A DNA stretch of 64,000 nt from Beroe forskalii (taxonomy: Eukaryota > Ctenophora > Nuda > Beroida > Beroidae): assembly GCA_011033025.1 (NCBI GenBank), contig WFMF01000045.1, forward strand, positions 186,001 to 250,000, read 5' to 3'. The position numbers and the translations under genes are program-made. This document shows positions 12,953 through 24,544 of this stretch, in pieces; the stretch's first letter is position 1, and the number at the start of each line of letters is the position of its first letter. The notes below the pieces were generated by a model. It did no database searches. It saw only the letters and a program-made list of their open reading frames with translations, and had not been told where the DNA came from.

Positions 12953-14150
12953 TTAAATTCTTATTTCTTAAGTCTACCCGCGTATTATGCGACTATGAAA
13001 AAGGCCGGTTAGATATATGAGAATAAGAGATGACATTTTCGTGAAGTGAACAACTACAACTTACAATTCTTCGTCATTTCTAGCTGATCGAATCAAGGGC
13101 TCTATCGAGTTCACTGACATTTCATGCTACTCGCAGTTGTAGTTGTCTGTCATATCGTTTCTAAACTGGAAGTAAAACGTGGTTTGTGTTAGATTAGTTT
13201 AGCTAGATGTCTCTGCAGAAAAGGGAAATACCATTGAATGTATTGTGTACCTACCTGCATTTGCAATATCATCTAAGTGTGTTTAAAGATGAAGGCCGGT
13301 TTAGTAACGAGTTAAAAGTGCAAATCGTGATATTACACACGAGTGGTCGAAGGCCCGAGCATGTGTAATATAACATTAAAAACCGGGGCCACTGTAAGTT
13401 TTTTTTTTTTAATTTTTTGGAAAGAAATGGTGGCATGATAGGTTAATTCGATAAGAACCATTTAATAATGATCTTTTGATCGTTTTTCAGTCCAAGTGGG
13501 CGGGGTTTTTCGCACGATCTTCGAACCAAGTACTGGTTCACTCTTGCGTTCTATAAAATTCAGCTCCAATTAAAGCTACAATTGTTCAATCAAACGGGAG
13601 AACGGGACACCTGCAATAGCTGTGAGACCTGTTTCAAGAAATCTTCCAGAATCTCTCTTACTTAAACAAAACAAAGCAAATTCATAAATTCATGAATCAT
13701 TATAAATCAGTTATGTGTAAGGAGTAGGAATTAGGAATGAAGTGAAGCACTGAGAGCTGAGAGGAGGAGCTTTGTAGGCGAATGTAGGAGCCCTCACAAG
13801 TTAAGAGAATGTGAGAGGAGGAGCGAGAGAGTAAGTGGGAGTGAGTTGTCAAAATACAAGCTCCCTTCAAGAGAGCCATCGCAGGGTCAGCAATTACACA
13901 GTGTTTAGCTGTACCACCTGCATTGATCGGAGTACAATAGCCTTTACGAGTGACGCGTTATAGGGCCACTATATAGATAATCAGTGTTTGTAAAGCATGA
14001 GCAAAGGATTGTCTTTGGAGTGTACATTAGAATTAAACCAGAAAACCCACAATTATAAATCCATTTATTCAAACAATCTGCACAATTCAAAGTGAAAACA
14101 AATTATTCAAAAGCACGGAATTTGCAATCAAACAATTCTAACCCTTGAAA
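12953..14150. other. Intergenic stretch
   Basis: No gene recognised. It includes the probable upstream region of the PDZ gene, a T-rich tract near 13400 and a purine-rich stretch at 13730-13850. No promoter element can be assigned with confidence. Confidence 0.4.
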
Positions 14151-14159
14151 ACGCTCTGA

Positions 14160-14625
14160 AAACGAAAGTAGATGAAAACCCTGCTTCAATTGACACTGCT
14201 TCACTTGACACTGCTTCACTCATGACTCTGCTACACTTTTGACACATTCTAAACTTGAAACTACTTCACTACTTTCACTGCTTCAACTGACACTGCTTCA
14301 ATTGACACTGCTTCACTTGACACTGCTTCACTCATGACACTGCTACACTTTTGACACATTCTAAACTTGAAACTACTTCACTACTTTCCCTGCTTCAATT
14401 GACACTGCTTCAATTGACACTGTTTCACTTTGAACTTATTCACTTGACACTGCTTCACTCATGACACTGCTTCAGTTGACACTGCTTCTACTGACACTGC
14501 TTCAATTGACACTGTTTCACTTTGAACTTATTCACTTGATACTGCTTCACTTATGACATTGCTTCACTTAACACTGCCTCACTCATGAAACTGCATCACT
14601 TATGCTCTTATGACACTGATTATTC
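14160..14625. repeat. Degenerate minisatellite (GACACTGCTTCA motif)
   Basis: About 25 degenerate copies of a 16-18 bp motif such as TTGACACTGCTTCA and CTCATGACACTGCT, with higher-order blocks (for example CACATTCTAAACTTGAAACT occurs twice). Confidence 0.9.
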
Positions 14626-15336
14626 AAACCTCTTTTCAGATGATCTTAATTGACTGAGTTTAACGATGGGGAGCAGTGAGCACTTGAAGTTCATGTTCTT
14701 AGTGGTGCCCTACAAACAAACAAAATGATCAGGATATCACAGCCATGCGACTGATTCAGATTGAACATCGTTATACTGTATATAAGCATTGTTGTAACGG
14801 TTGTGATATAAAACCGAAATATTCAACTCAATTATTTAGTAGCTTAATAGGTAATTCATTTTATATTTTAATTTTATCTGTATGTTTCAACTGTGCTGTA
14901 GTTGAACACAATCTTTGCATAACACTGAATTCTTCTTAAATAAAACCAATCGACCAATCCCAAATATTCACACCTTATCCGAACAGAATATTCAGTTAAA
15001 ATTAGAAGAAGAAATAAACTGCATAGCGAGAAATCATAAAAAGGAATATGTTTTGTATGACGATTAAAAATCGACTCATTTTAGTATTTTGCTGCTTAAC
15101 GAAGTTATGACTGCCTGAATATACTTCACCATTTCAGCACTTGTCTAACATACCGACTTGTAGGTAACCAAACCCTCCAAATTTGAGTTCTGCAAGGCAG
15201 TAATCTGGTTTTGTGTTGAGAAACGCAAGTACGATGGAAGAGAGCTTTGGACCGAACAACAAGACATATTTTGAGATCTCGGAGCCCAGTTTGAAAAATT
15301 TCACATAAAAAACTGATCTGAAATGAACGGGCGAGA

Positions 15337-15415
15337 GTGGGGGATTAGTTTGAACCCTCAACCTCTGTTTGCCAGGCAGGTGCTCTACCAACTAATCTAT
15401 CTCACCCCTGTTTTC
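15337..15415 (-). repeat. tRNA-derived SINE head (Ala-like)
   Basis: On the minus strand the segment reads GGGGTGAGATAGATTAGTTG, followed by GTAGAGC (A box) and GGTTCAAACTA (B box), about 78 bp long. It resembles a tRNA-Ala gene, but the 5' and 3' ends do not pair as an acceptor stem. It abuts the splice acceptor of the GPCR exon. Confidence 0.6.
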
Positions 15416-15417
15416 AG

Positions 15418-16675
15418 GTACACCCTTGCTTCCTACTGCTTCCTGACAGCCCTCTTCGCAACAGTGGGAAACATCGTGGTTCTAACAGCCTCCATCAAGT
15501 ACAAAGCTATAAAACTAGACAAGATATCGGTGGTATTGATAAGGAACATCGCCATTGCCGACCTGGGGTACTCCCTGTTCGTGATGCTGCAAGTTGGACT
15601 ATCCCTGGTTTGGAACTCCTGGCCGTATGGAGATGGTCATGACACTCTCTGTCAGATCTCTACCTTCCTACAACACTTCCTGGCATTTACTGACATAAAC
15701 CTGATCTGTGCTCTGAACATTGCTAAACTAACCTGTATTGTCTTCCCTCTCTACGCTAGGATGCGGACTCTGAAGAAGGGTGCTATTATCAGTGGGATAG
15801 TGTGGCTGATAGCTGCCCTGTACCCTCTGCAAGCAATCACAAGGAGCTGCTACTTCGACTATAGGTCATACAGGTGCGTAGCAAACGACCGGTTCTTATT
15901 AAATCAGGTTACGGTTTCGGTTGGCTAAAACTACCGGTTAACCGGTATTTCGGTTTCGATTCGGTAAACCAACCGTTTCCCCTAAACAGTTAAATGCTAC
16001 ATTAAAATATTCGGTTACGGTTTCGGTTGGTAATAAACAGCAGGTTAACCGGTATTAACCAGGTCATACAGGTGTGTTCCAGGTCATTTGGACTTACGCC
16101 TAAATCTCACAAAATTTTGAATTTATCTCGCTCCCCTGACCCAAACCAGTGACCGACTACCTTATTACAGGTGCGCCTACATCCACCTTGACAACTACTG
16201 GGTGTGGCTGGACCCCCTCAACATCTCCCTCTTCCTCCTCCTCCCCACTTTCACTGTCTTCATCACCACTATCTGCCTTCTCTTCTACGTGAAGAAGGTG
16301 ACGGGGACTAACAAACAGGCCATCCTGACCATGGTCCCAGTGAGCATTGTGTTCTGTGTCTCCTACGCCCCCATTGGGTCCTACTTCGTGGCTGAGAGCT
16401 GGATAATAGAGCACGCAGGACCTAATCCACATGAGGATCTGCTGTATACAACACTATACAGATACGGGATGTTAGTGAAGTTCATTAACAACAGTGCTAA
16501 CCCTATCATCTACTTCTTTACCATTAAAAGCTTCAGGGAATTCGTTACAAAGAGGGTGTTCAGAATGGGAGGAAACAGGAGGAGGACAATCTTCAAGTCG
16601 TCCAAGAAACCCGCAACTCTGACTACTTCAGTGGAATCGAATAGGGAGGCAAACAAGGACAGTTCGAGTCTGTAG
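15418..16675 (+). CDS. Class A (rhodopsin-family) GPCR, orphan, 5' end missing
   Basis: Two exons: 15418-15873 and 16171-16675, joined in phase (…SYR|C…) and ending in TAG. The first opens after TTTTCAG, so the extracellular N-terminus is in an exon I did not find. Seven hydrophobic segments are present. TM1 has GNIVVL, TM2 has IAIADLGYS (LxxxD-type), TM3 starts with the conserved DTLC cysteine, ECL2 carries its partner in RSYRCAY, and TM7 has NSANPIIYF. Family hallmarks are altered: the D/ERY position after TM3 reads A-K-L-T-C, and TM6 has FCVSYAP in place of FxxCWxP. The cytoplasmic tail is short and basic. It is a plasma-membrane receptor of unknown ligand; such divergent orphan class A receptors are numerous in cnidarians. 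The retinal lysine of opsins is not at the expected place. Confidence 0.85.
15874..16170. repeat. GPCR intron with CGGTTTCGGTT repeats and a copied exon edge
   Basis: The intron holds two copies of a TTACGGTTTCGGTTGG phrase with several ACCGGTTAACCGG palindromes. Near 16061-16080 it also holds AGGTCATACAGGTG, a copy of the 3' edge of the preceding exon plus its splice donor (15863-15878). Confidence 0.8.
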
Positions 16676-17965
16676 TGCCAGAGACATGGCATAAATTGCT
16701 GAAAACTTCCTTATCTATCAACTATTATAAATACACATACACACATTTCTTATTATAATTTCATCGTTTTTTGTGGCAATGCTTATGATTTCCTTGTGAT
16801 TTTGTCCAATGTTGAAAATTGCTGATTTTATGATTTTTTCCATATAAAATTATTGCCTACGAACAATACCTCCTAAGTTTGTCTCCATGTAGCGGATATC
16901 TGAATGGGGGGGGGGGGGGGGGTAGATATATTTGGGGACACTGAACAGGTTAAAATTGGTAGGGGCGGCTCGTATGGCCGTATGGGTGTTGAGATACACC
17001 CAAAGCAGTTAAATTGGGAAGGAGTAGCAGTTCAATACGGATTCAACTGCTGAATTAGATTCAGGACTGACCTTATTCGGAGAAGATCTACACATCATTC
17101 TTTGATCAAGGGTTTGTCCAGTTGAAGTGTGGGGACCGTGTCTGTGTCTTTCGTTGCCCAGCAACAAGTACAACCAGCACCTGCCATGCTAAAACAGCGG
17201 AACACTGAAAAAATGTCTTGTTAAACAGGTATATCAGGAAGATTGAGATAACAGAGAATAAATTGTTAATGATGTCACAAAATTTATCGTAACGTCATAA
17301 AATGCTTGAGGTAATCAAAGTTAATTTATAATGCAAAACTATAAACATTGCGGCGCGCGCGACGGTGATTATTTACAATTTTGCCGCACAAACGACACAC
17401 AAAATTTCGTTGTTCTCCGAAAATGTCGCCGCGCGTTACAAATATAACAATTGGGACAAAAATAAATCCATGAATTTTCCATGAACTGCAACAATTTTAA
17501 ATGGTTACTAACGTTTTGGTCTGTAACAAAAACATTCGATGACTCCCATGATATGAAAACAAACAAGGAATCTGAAATAATGGGGTAAAAATATCCCCAT
17601 TGCTCATGAAAGGGATGCAGTAATGATGCGGGGGGTTAAATGAAAATTCAAATAATAAATTATATAATTATGAGAATATAATTATTTACAAATAATCTTA
17701 AATACAGTTCCATCTATGTATATACAAATGCCACACATTTCCACATATCAAAAGTATACAGCGGGAATCATAAACTCGGATTCTGAAATTAAACGATTTC
17801 GTAAATCTACATCACAACCATACGTCATATATCTGAATTTTAAAATATTAGCAAAACGTCAGCACAGAAACAAGCATTGCACAGCAACACGGGCAAAAAT
17901 CAAAATTATAAATTCTGTTTTTCATATGATAAAAGAATATCTGATGAGAGTTGAAAGAGAGTTTG
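16676..17965. other. Convergent intergenic region
   Basis: Lies between the 3' ends of the GPCR (+) and the coiled-coil gene (-). It contains a run of 19 G near 16905 and a CG-rich patch GCGGCGCGCGCGACGG near 17350. No gene recognised. Confidence 0.5.
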
Positions 17966-20900
17966 TCATTGTACAAATTCCACCCTGGATTCCCCCGAAG
18001 GTTTCTTCTTGGGAGCGCTCTTTTGCCTGTTTTTCTTGGCTTTAACATTAGCCATGAGCATTTCATCTCTAGAAATAACGACCCTCTTACCTCCCCCACT
18101 TTTCCAAGGTGATATGTGGTCAGGAATGTTTAGTTCTGCCTTCTCCCTTTCCTTCTGTGCGTTCCATTCTTCAATAGCTTTAGCTCGCTCTGATTCCTTC
18201 TTCCTTTTCTCTTTTATCTCCTGACGTTCCTTTTCCTTCTTTGCTCGTTCAGCTTCTGCTTTCTTTTCTCGCATGTCTTGTTCTTTTGACTCTTTCCTTG
18301 GATGGAATGGGAAATTCGTAACAAGTTACAACTTTACAAGTTTAAAATACCTAATCAATAATGCTACAATCATGATAATGGGGGCCTGAGGCCTGAGGGA
18401 AGCAACTCCAAGCAGTAAATTCAGACAAATGCAACTAATTATCAATTTATAACATAAGAAATACTCCTTTACACTTACCAAGCAATGAAAGACTTCTGTC
18501 CCTCTATTTCCTTCATTTCCTTCTCATCCTTTTCTTCTTCACGTTTCCGTTTTTCTTCCTCCATTTTCTTCTTTGCCTCATCTTTTATCAACGGATCTTT
18601 TCGGTTTTTCCAGGACTCAAAGTTTTTCTCCGCATTCTTCTTCTTTTCTTCAATTGCCTTTTTCTCTTCCAGCTTCTTCTTTTCCTCCTCCATTTTCTTC
18701 TCTTTAATTTTCCGCTTCCTTTCCTCATCTTTCTCCTCCCACATTTTTCGTGCTTTTGCCTCATTTTTACGTTTTTCCTCCTTTTCCATTTCCTCGTTTT
18801 TCAGTTTTTCTTCCTCCTCCTTCGACTTAACTCTCATCTTTTTGTCGTTGTCCACAGCTCTGCTCCTGTACCAATCCTCAAATTTAGCCTGCGATTGAAA
18901 ATGTGGTTAAACACTGAAACTTTTCTCTTATTTCCAAGTAACTTAAAGCTTTAAAGTGAGACAAACTGGTGTCGACTGTCGAGTCGAGCGATGGAAAAAT
19001 AATTAGTTGAGAGGGAGGGGGGATAATGGAATGTGAATTTAAATGACCCAATTTGGTTTAATTTTTAAAATCTTCTTTCACCTGAATATTACTCCCGGAG
19101 GACTCCCGCTAGTCTTCCGCACTAATTCGCTCGTATGACCAAATTACTGCGAATTACTGCGACTCTGCAGGAGACTCCCGGGAAAACCACGGGAATCCCC
19201 CAGGAGTCCCCTGGGAATCTCCTGGGAGTCCTACGGGAGTACCCCGGGACTCCCGGACCACTCCCGGAGGACTCTCGGAGTACTCCCGCAGCACTCCCGG
19301 GAGTCTCCCGCAGTGATTCGCTCGTATGACCACTGCGTTGCCGTTAGCTCGTTAGAAATCAACTCAACACTTAAAAAGGATAAGCTCAAGATTTCTTTGA
19401 CTAAGTAGCTACTTTGCACTGGTATTCTACCATCAATATAACGCTGTTGACTACTTGATAGGTTGATTGATAGCTGATCCCTTAATATTTTAATAGCACC
19501 AGGTACAGAGCAATACAGACGTGTAAGAGAGAACATGCTCTGAAGTCCGTATACTGCCCCAATTATTCCAAATATGGGCATCACTCCGCAACCATCCCTG
19601 GGAGCAAAGAATCTACCACTTCTTTGAAGGCGTGAAAATGATCACGTCGTGCGTAATCAATTTACGTCACTCCACGCAAAGTTCATTCCATTACACGTTC
19701 CAAGTAATAGTTTTAATTGGTAGGAAACGTTAAACCACTGTATAAGCACAGGAAACATAGTATGAGTCCGTGGCTAGGGAAGATTGAAGAAGTAATATCG
19801 TGTCGAGGTTTGTGGGTTACAACACCTTTTGCTTTTGTGTACCTGAGACTATGAAAATACACAACAATGTCTCAATTTTTCATGCCCACATGTCATGTCC
19901 ATTGTCATGTAAAACAAGCTCCCACCACATTAAAATACCTGTCTAATCTCCTCTGCAGAGGGGACATCCTCCGTGTCCTTGATGACAGTCACCAGATCGG
20001 ACTTCTTAAAGGTCTTATTCTCCTTCTTCTTTGCTACCCACTTTTTAAAGGCAGCCTCTCGGAGACTGGAGCTGTCTAAGTTCTCATCTGATGGGTGGGT
20101 GTGGAAGTGGGCTGCAGGGGGAGACCTTGCTCGGCTGGGGAGAGGATATGGATTATGGGTTAGTCTCAAGGAAATCAAGGAAATCAGCGATGATAATATC
20201 ATCACAGGTTCAAAGGTTCAAAATGTAACAAAAGATTCTATACTGTCGGGATTTGAGGTGATGCAAACATCTTAATAGTTAATGCAGCGTATGGAAATGT
20301 GTATTCTATCTCAGCTCTAGTTTTCCAGTCTACTGGTTCAGGAGGTGAGGGGTACACCCACTCACTGATTGATAGCTCCTTCCTGTAGCTCAACTCTGAG
20401 AAGTTGCACCAAATTATTTTCAAACAAACAGATCCAGAATTAAATTGAACTATTCCAATTCAACAATTAGTGAAATTAAGTCAAATAATCGAACATTTCC
20501 TATTCAAGTTTCAACATCAGTTTACTCATTCACACAACTGACTACACACGCTTCAAGCTAGGAAACCACGAACACCCAACTGAACTCACTCGGTTTAGCT
20601 TCCTCCTTCTGCTCCTCCTCTTCTCCCTTCTTCTTTGGCGCTATTTTAGGCTTCGCATAAGCACTCATATAGTTCCTCGCCAACATCTCTGATTTCTTGT
20701 TGATATGCCGAGGAACACTGGGTGCTGATTTAGCTCTTTCTGAAGGTTTTGTAGCTAGTTTAGATAAAGATGAGCTGCGAGAAAGAGGACCAGTTGGTGA
20801 TGTGATGGGAGCTTTGTTTTCCTTAGCATCTGACTCAACTTGGGATTCTGAAGGTGCTTTATCTTCTGAAACTTCTTCTTTCTCAGTGGCAGCTGATTCT

Positions 20901-21691
20901 GAGTTGGGAACAGTCACATTGATGTTATCGCTGGTCTCCTTGCTTTTAGCACTCTTAACAGCGCTTTTATCGCTTTTCACAGTGTCCTTGTCAGTTTCCA
21001 CCGTATCTTTGGCAGAAGTTCCCTCTGACTGATCCTCAGATTTAGGTTCTTCCTTAGGAGGGAACTTCATCATCTCACTCATCTGAGCCTCCAAACTGTC
21101 CGGGTCAGGTTTGCTTTCCTTCTCCCATGGGAACAGAGCCTTCTTATCTACCATGGAGCTGTAGGACCCCGGAGTAGGGCCTGAAGACTTCTTAACTTCT
21201 GATGCAGAACTCTTATTCTCATTATAATAGGAACTGTAACTCCCTCCCCCTCCTCCACTCTTATTCTTAGGTTTATCCTTCCCGAACACGAAGAGATTGC
21301 TCCCTGATCCTGGCGAGGAGGCAGCAGGAGGGGAGGCAGCTGAAGGAGGAGAGAGCTCCCACGGGAAACTCTGTTTCTCTCCTGATGGAAGGGGTTGGAG
21401 GAGCCATAACTCTGGGGGCTGGAGCCGTAACTCTGTTCCACAAAGGGGTTACTAGCTCCGTAGCTGCTCTGTCCTGAGTCCCATGGGAAGCGCCCTGACT
21501 TGTCAGCAGAAGGAGGGGTGTTGTATTGAGGGGTGCTGTATTGAGGGGTGTTGTATTGACTACTCTGCCATTTGTAGGAGGAGGATGAGCTCTCGATCTT
21601 GTTCTGCCAGGAGGGCGTGTCCCTCTCATCCCAGGGGTAGGAGGCGGTGGTTTTCTTCTCCCAGGGGAACGAGGTCATGTTCATGTGCTTC
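17966..21691 (-). CDS. Coiled-coil, Trp-module microtubule-type protein (MAP9/CCDC34/CCDC181-like), with a frameshift
   Basis: Exons read right to left: 20590-21691, 20269-20395, 19939-20134, 18479-18888, 17966-18296. Phases agree across all four introns. ATG is at 21684, though the exon opens after a CCACCAG acceptor. The N-terminal half is low-complexity and carries five F/Y-P-W-D/E motifs (SFPWEKK, SYPWDER, RFPWDSG, SFPWELS, LFPWEKE). The C-terminal half is a long charged helix with repeated W modules: AAFKKWVAKKK, AKFEDWYRSR, NFESWKNRK, SFIAWKESKEQD, AIEEWNAQKE, then SPWKSGGGKR. As known for MAP9, CCDC34 and CCDC181, such modules occur in axonemal or microtubule-binding proteins. The reading frame breaks near 21378-21392, between SSNPF and EKQSFPWE. 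The motif continues in the other frame, so a 1-nt indel (mutation or assembly error) or a tiny intron is likely. Total about 710 residues. Confidence 0.72.
19085..19332. repeat. GC-rich intronic element of GGAGTCCC palindromes
   Basis: Inside an intron of the coiled-coil gene. About 20 copies of GACTCCCG, CCCGGGAGT or GGAGTCC are packed together, and both ends carry TTCGCTCGTATGACC (19127 and 19317) as a direct repeat. Its composition contrasts sharply with the AT-rich surroundings. The Gly-Pro-rich open frame here is an artefact of the repeat. Confidence 0.8.
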
Positions 21692-22307
21692 CTGGTGGGA
21701 GGATTGAGTTAATTAATAGATTTCATGAAGTTTCGTTTTTTGAGACATTTCATCGATATCTTAGAGATTAGTACACCAATTTAATTTGAATTCGCTTGAT
21801 TTGTCATATTGAGCAATTTCCTTTACTTTATACATTCTATTTCAGGTAATAAGCAAGAAAAACCAGAATAATGAAACGCATAGTGATGTGGAAACAATTA
21901 TCATAAGGTTTGAACTATTTACAAAATATACAAATATCTGATGACCTAACAATGATTTACCGTCTGACACCACTCCTTTAAAAACACTCTTTAAGGGCCA
22001 AATCGCACGGGGACAAAAATCGTGAAAAAATGTGCTCAGGTCAGTTGTCACGACCAAATTTCGTGAGATCGCACGGCGGAATATTTCACGCCAGTATAAA
22101 AATGATCAAAACGTACGGCGACAGCTTTTCAATGCGTTTCACGGAGACAAAATTACACCAAATCGCACGACGTAATTTGTCACCAAAATTGCTATATTTC
22201 GCGAAAACGCACGGCGTAACAAAATATCCGTGTAATTTGTCACGTCCTAGATCTCGGAATCACGGAAATATTATTTTTCGCCAAAACGCACGGCGGATAA
22301 AATGTCA

Positions 22308-22386
22308 TGTTTGATAGCTCAATGGCAGAGCATCCGAAATGTCTTCTGCTTCAGGAGGTTGTGGGTTCAAATCCCGCTCAGGTCCA
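22308..22386 (+). repeat. tRNA-derived SINE head
   Basis: TGATAGCTCAATGGCAGAGC (A box) and GTGGGTTCAAATCCCGCTCA (B box) are spaced as in a tRNA, but the ends do not form an acceptor stem. It is a pol III promoter-like head inside the 4 kb element rather than a working tRNA gene. Confidence 0.6.
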
Positions 22387-22933
22387 ATATTAAACAGCTC
22401 ATCTGAGTTTATGACTACAGGCCGCTGTATTACTGAAATAGGTGAAGCACCCTGAATAAACCCTTCAAATCAGTGTGCACCCCAAGCACCCTGAACGCAC
22501 CCAGTGTACAGTCAGCAGTCTGGTAGGAGTCAGTGACCAGTCAGCAGCCTGGCATGAGCATTAAAATGTATCTATCGATGACCAGTCAGCAGTATGGTAC
22601 GAGACAGTGCCCAGTGAGCATTTTAAGTCAAGCTGTCAATTCAAAACTGCATACATCATGCCAGTGAACAGCCAAGCTAGAAACAAATTTCTTATACCAT
22701 CACAAAAGTCAGTGCTGGCTTGCAAAACAACGCAGGGTCATGGTAGTTCCCGTCCCATCTTAAAATGTCCGATCTTAAAATGTGACTTCGAATCATACAT
22801 CATCATCATGACTATACACAGCAATACAATCATTCGATACGCAGAATTAAAAAGCAAAATGTACTGCAGCTGCAAAACAGTATAAATCGTGTAGCGCACA
22901 GGGCTCGAAGGGGCTGGCAAAGCCTATGTAAGT

Positions 22934-24544
22934 AGGGTAAAACGGGGTGGAGTGGGACAGGAGGTAAAGAGGGACAAATTGGGGTGAAATGGAACACCTG
23001 GGGGGAAAGTGGGACACTTAACGAAATTTCAAAAAACCTTCACCTATGCAAAGCTATGGTCAAGACTACACTTTGGGTAAAGAGGAACACTGTCAAAATG
23101 ATGCATAAGACCGATGTGGGGTAAAGTGGGACAAATTTTCGAAAATTTTCCAAAGCAACACCCCAACAGTATTTCATGCAATAAAAGCCACTGGGTGAAG
23201 TGGGACAGTCATATTTTATATATTTTACCCATTGTGGGGTAAAGTGGTACAGCAATAACAATTGATTTTTGTAATGATCTAGACATTTATTGGTTATAAT
23301 TTAGATGGAATTCTATTGCCAACAAGACTTTACAGGTGAGTGGGGAAAGTGGAACAGGAATTTAATCTTGATTATTGGATTGGTGGGGTAATGTGGGACA
23401 ATTGATAAAAGTATGGAACTAATCGAAAATCGCCCTGTTTTTTGTGACTTATGTATGAGAATATCAATAATGCCTATTAAAACTTTTAATACAGCATCAC
23501 GAATTAAAATTATTGATTTTTATTGAATTTTGACAATTTTTGCAACTGTCCACTTTCCCCAAAATTATTATACCATATCATTTAAGTGCTATTTTCAAGA
23601 AAAAATTAAGTATACTACAACCAAAGTGAAAATCTTGATGAAAAACAACCTCCACAGCATAATTGTTTCCTTAGGAATACATGATTTCATTTGATCTGAC
23701 TTGACTGTCCCACTTTCCCCATTAACATGATTTTCAATGAAAATAAAATTTCATGCATGAGAAACTTATAAGGGATGTTTTAGTAAACAAATTATGAATT
23801 GCAAATGCTTTTATAGTTTTATTGCTTATATTGTGATAATTATCCTTGTTAACTATCAGTGTCCCTCTTTCCCCCACAACGTGTTAATTATAGGTAATTA
23901 CATTTTCTCATTAAATTTCGTCATTTTGGGCTTCACTCAGATGACAACTGAACCGTTGGAATGGAGAAAAATCGATAAATGGTTCCCATACAACAAATTT
24001 ACGAAGTTTTTTAGGTGAGTGCGGGTAAAGTGGGACATTTTTAAAAAGGCTGTAAAATGACCAAAAACCAAAATTCTTGCCAAGAGGTACTTATTTTCCA
24101 TGTTAGGCCATATATGAACCTTTTTATGAAATTTGAAAGTTTAAATCTAAAAGAATAATTTTTGGGGTAAAGTGGACCAATTCATTCAATTCTCCGATTT
24201 GCCCAATTAGACTCAATCTTTCTCTGTTCCAAAGTGGTTTATTCGACTTATTTTAAAGAACTGTACATGTCCAATGAAGAATAAACTTCTCAAATGGTTA
24301 TCTCAGGGCTATAGAGACTGTCCCTCTTTACCTCCACATGAGGGGTGAAGTGGGACATGCTGCGGGGAAAGATGGACAGCTTTTTTCTATATGAAAACCA
24401 TTGGTTGAGATTTTTCGACCAATTCTATGGAAAGAGGATGGGTTCATTGCTAAAATCATCAACCAAAAATTAATTTTTCGTTAAAAATGTGACTGTGGCA
24501 CCTGAATATGTCTCAAATTGTCCCACTTCACCCCGCTTTACCCT
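22934..24544. mobile_element. Nested 1.6 kb element with GGGTAAAGTGGGACA motifs
   Basis: Terminal inverted repeats AGGGTAAAACGGGGTGGAGT (left) and its near reverse complement ending GCTTTACCCT (right). Flanks ATGTAAGT and ATGTAGAG may be a decayed 8-bp target duplication. The interior carries about 15 scattered copies of GGGGTAAAGTGGGACA or its complement, pointing both ways. No coding capacity is seen. Confidence 0.75.

Noticed and set aside
15418-16675. Opsin identity for the GPCR
   Set aside because: A lysine precedes NPIIY (LVKFINNSANP), but it falls one residue off the retinal-binding position, and the other opsin hallmarks are missing.
18485-18898. Ser/Phe-rich open frame on the plus strand
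   Set aside because: Antisense shadow of the Lys/Glu-rich coiled-coil exon. Similar shadows lie at 40680-41132 and 27739-28098.
19135-19329. Collagen-like Gly-Pro open frame
   Set aside because: It is produced by the GGAGTCCC repeat block and lies within an intron.
22308-22386. Functional tRNA gene
   Set aside because: A and B boxes are present, but the acceptor stem does not pair; better seen as a tRNA-derived repeat. The same holds for 15337-15415.
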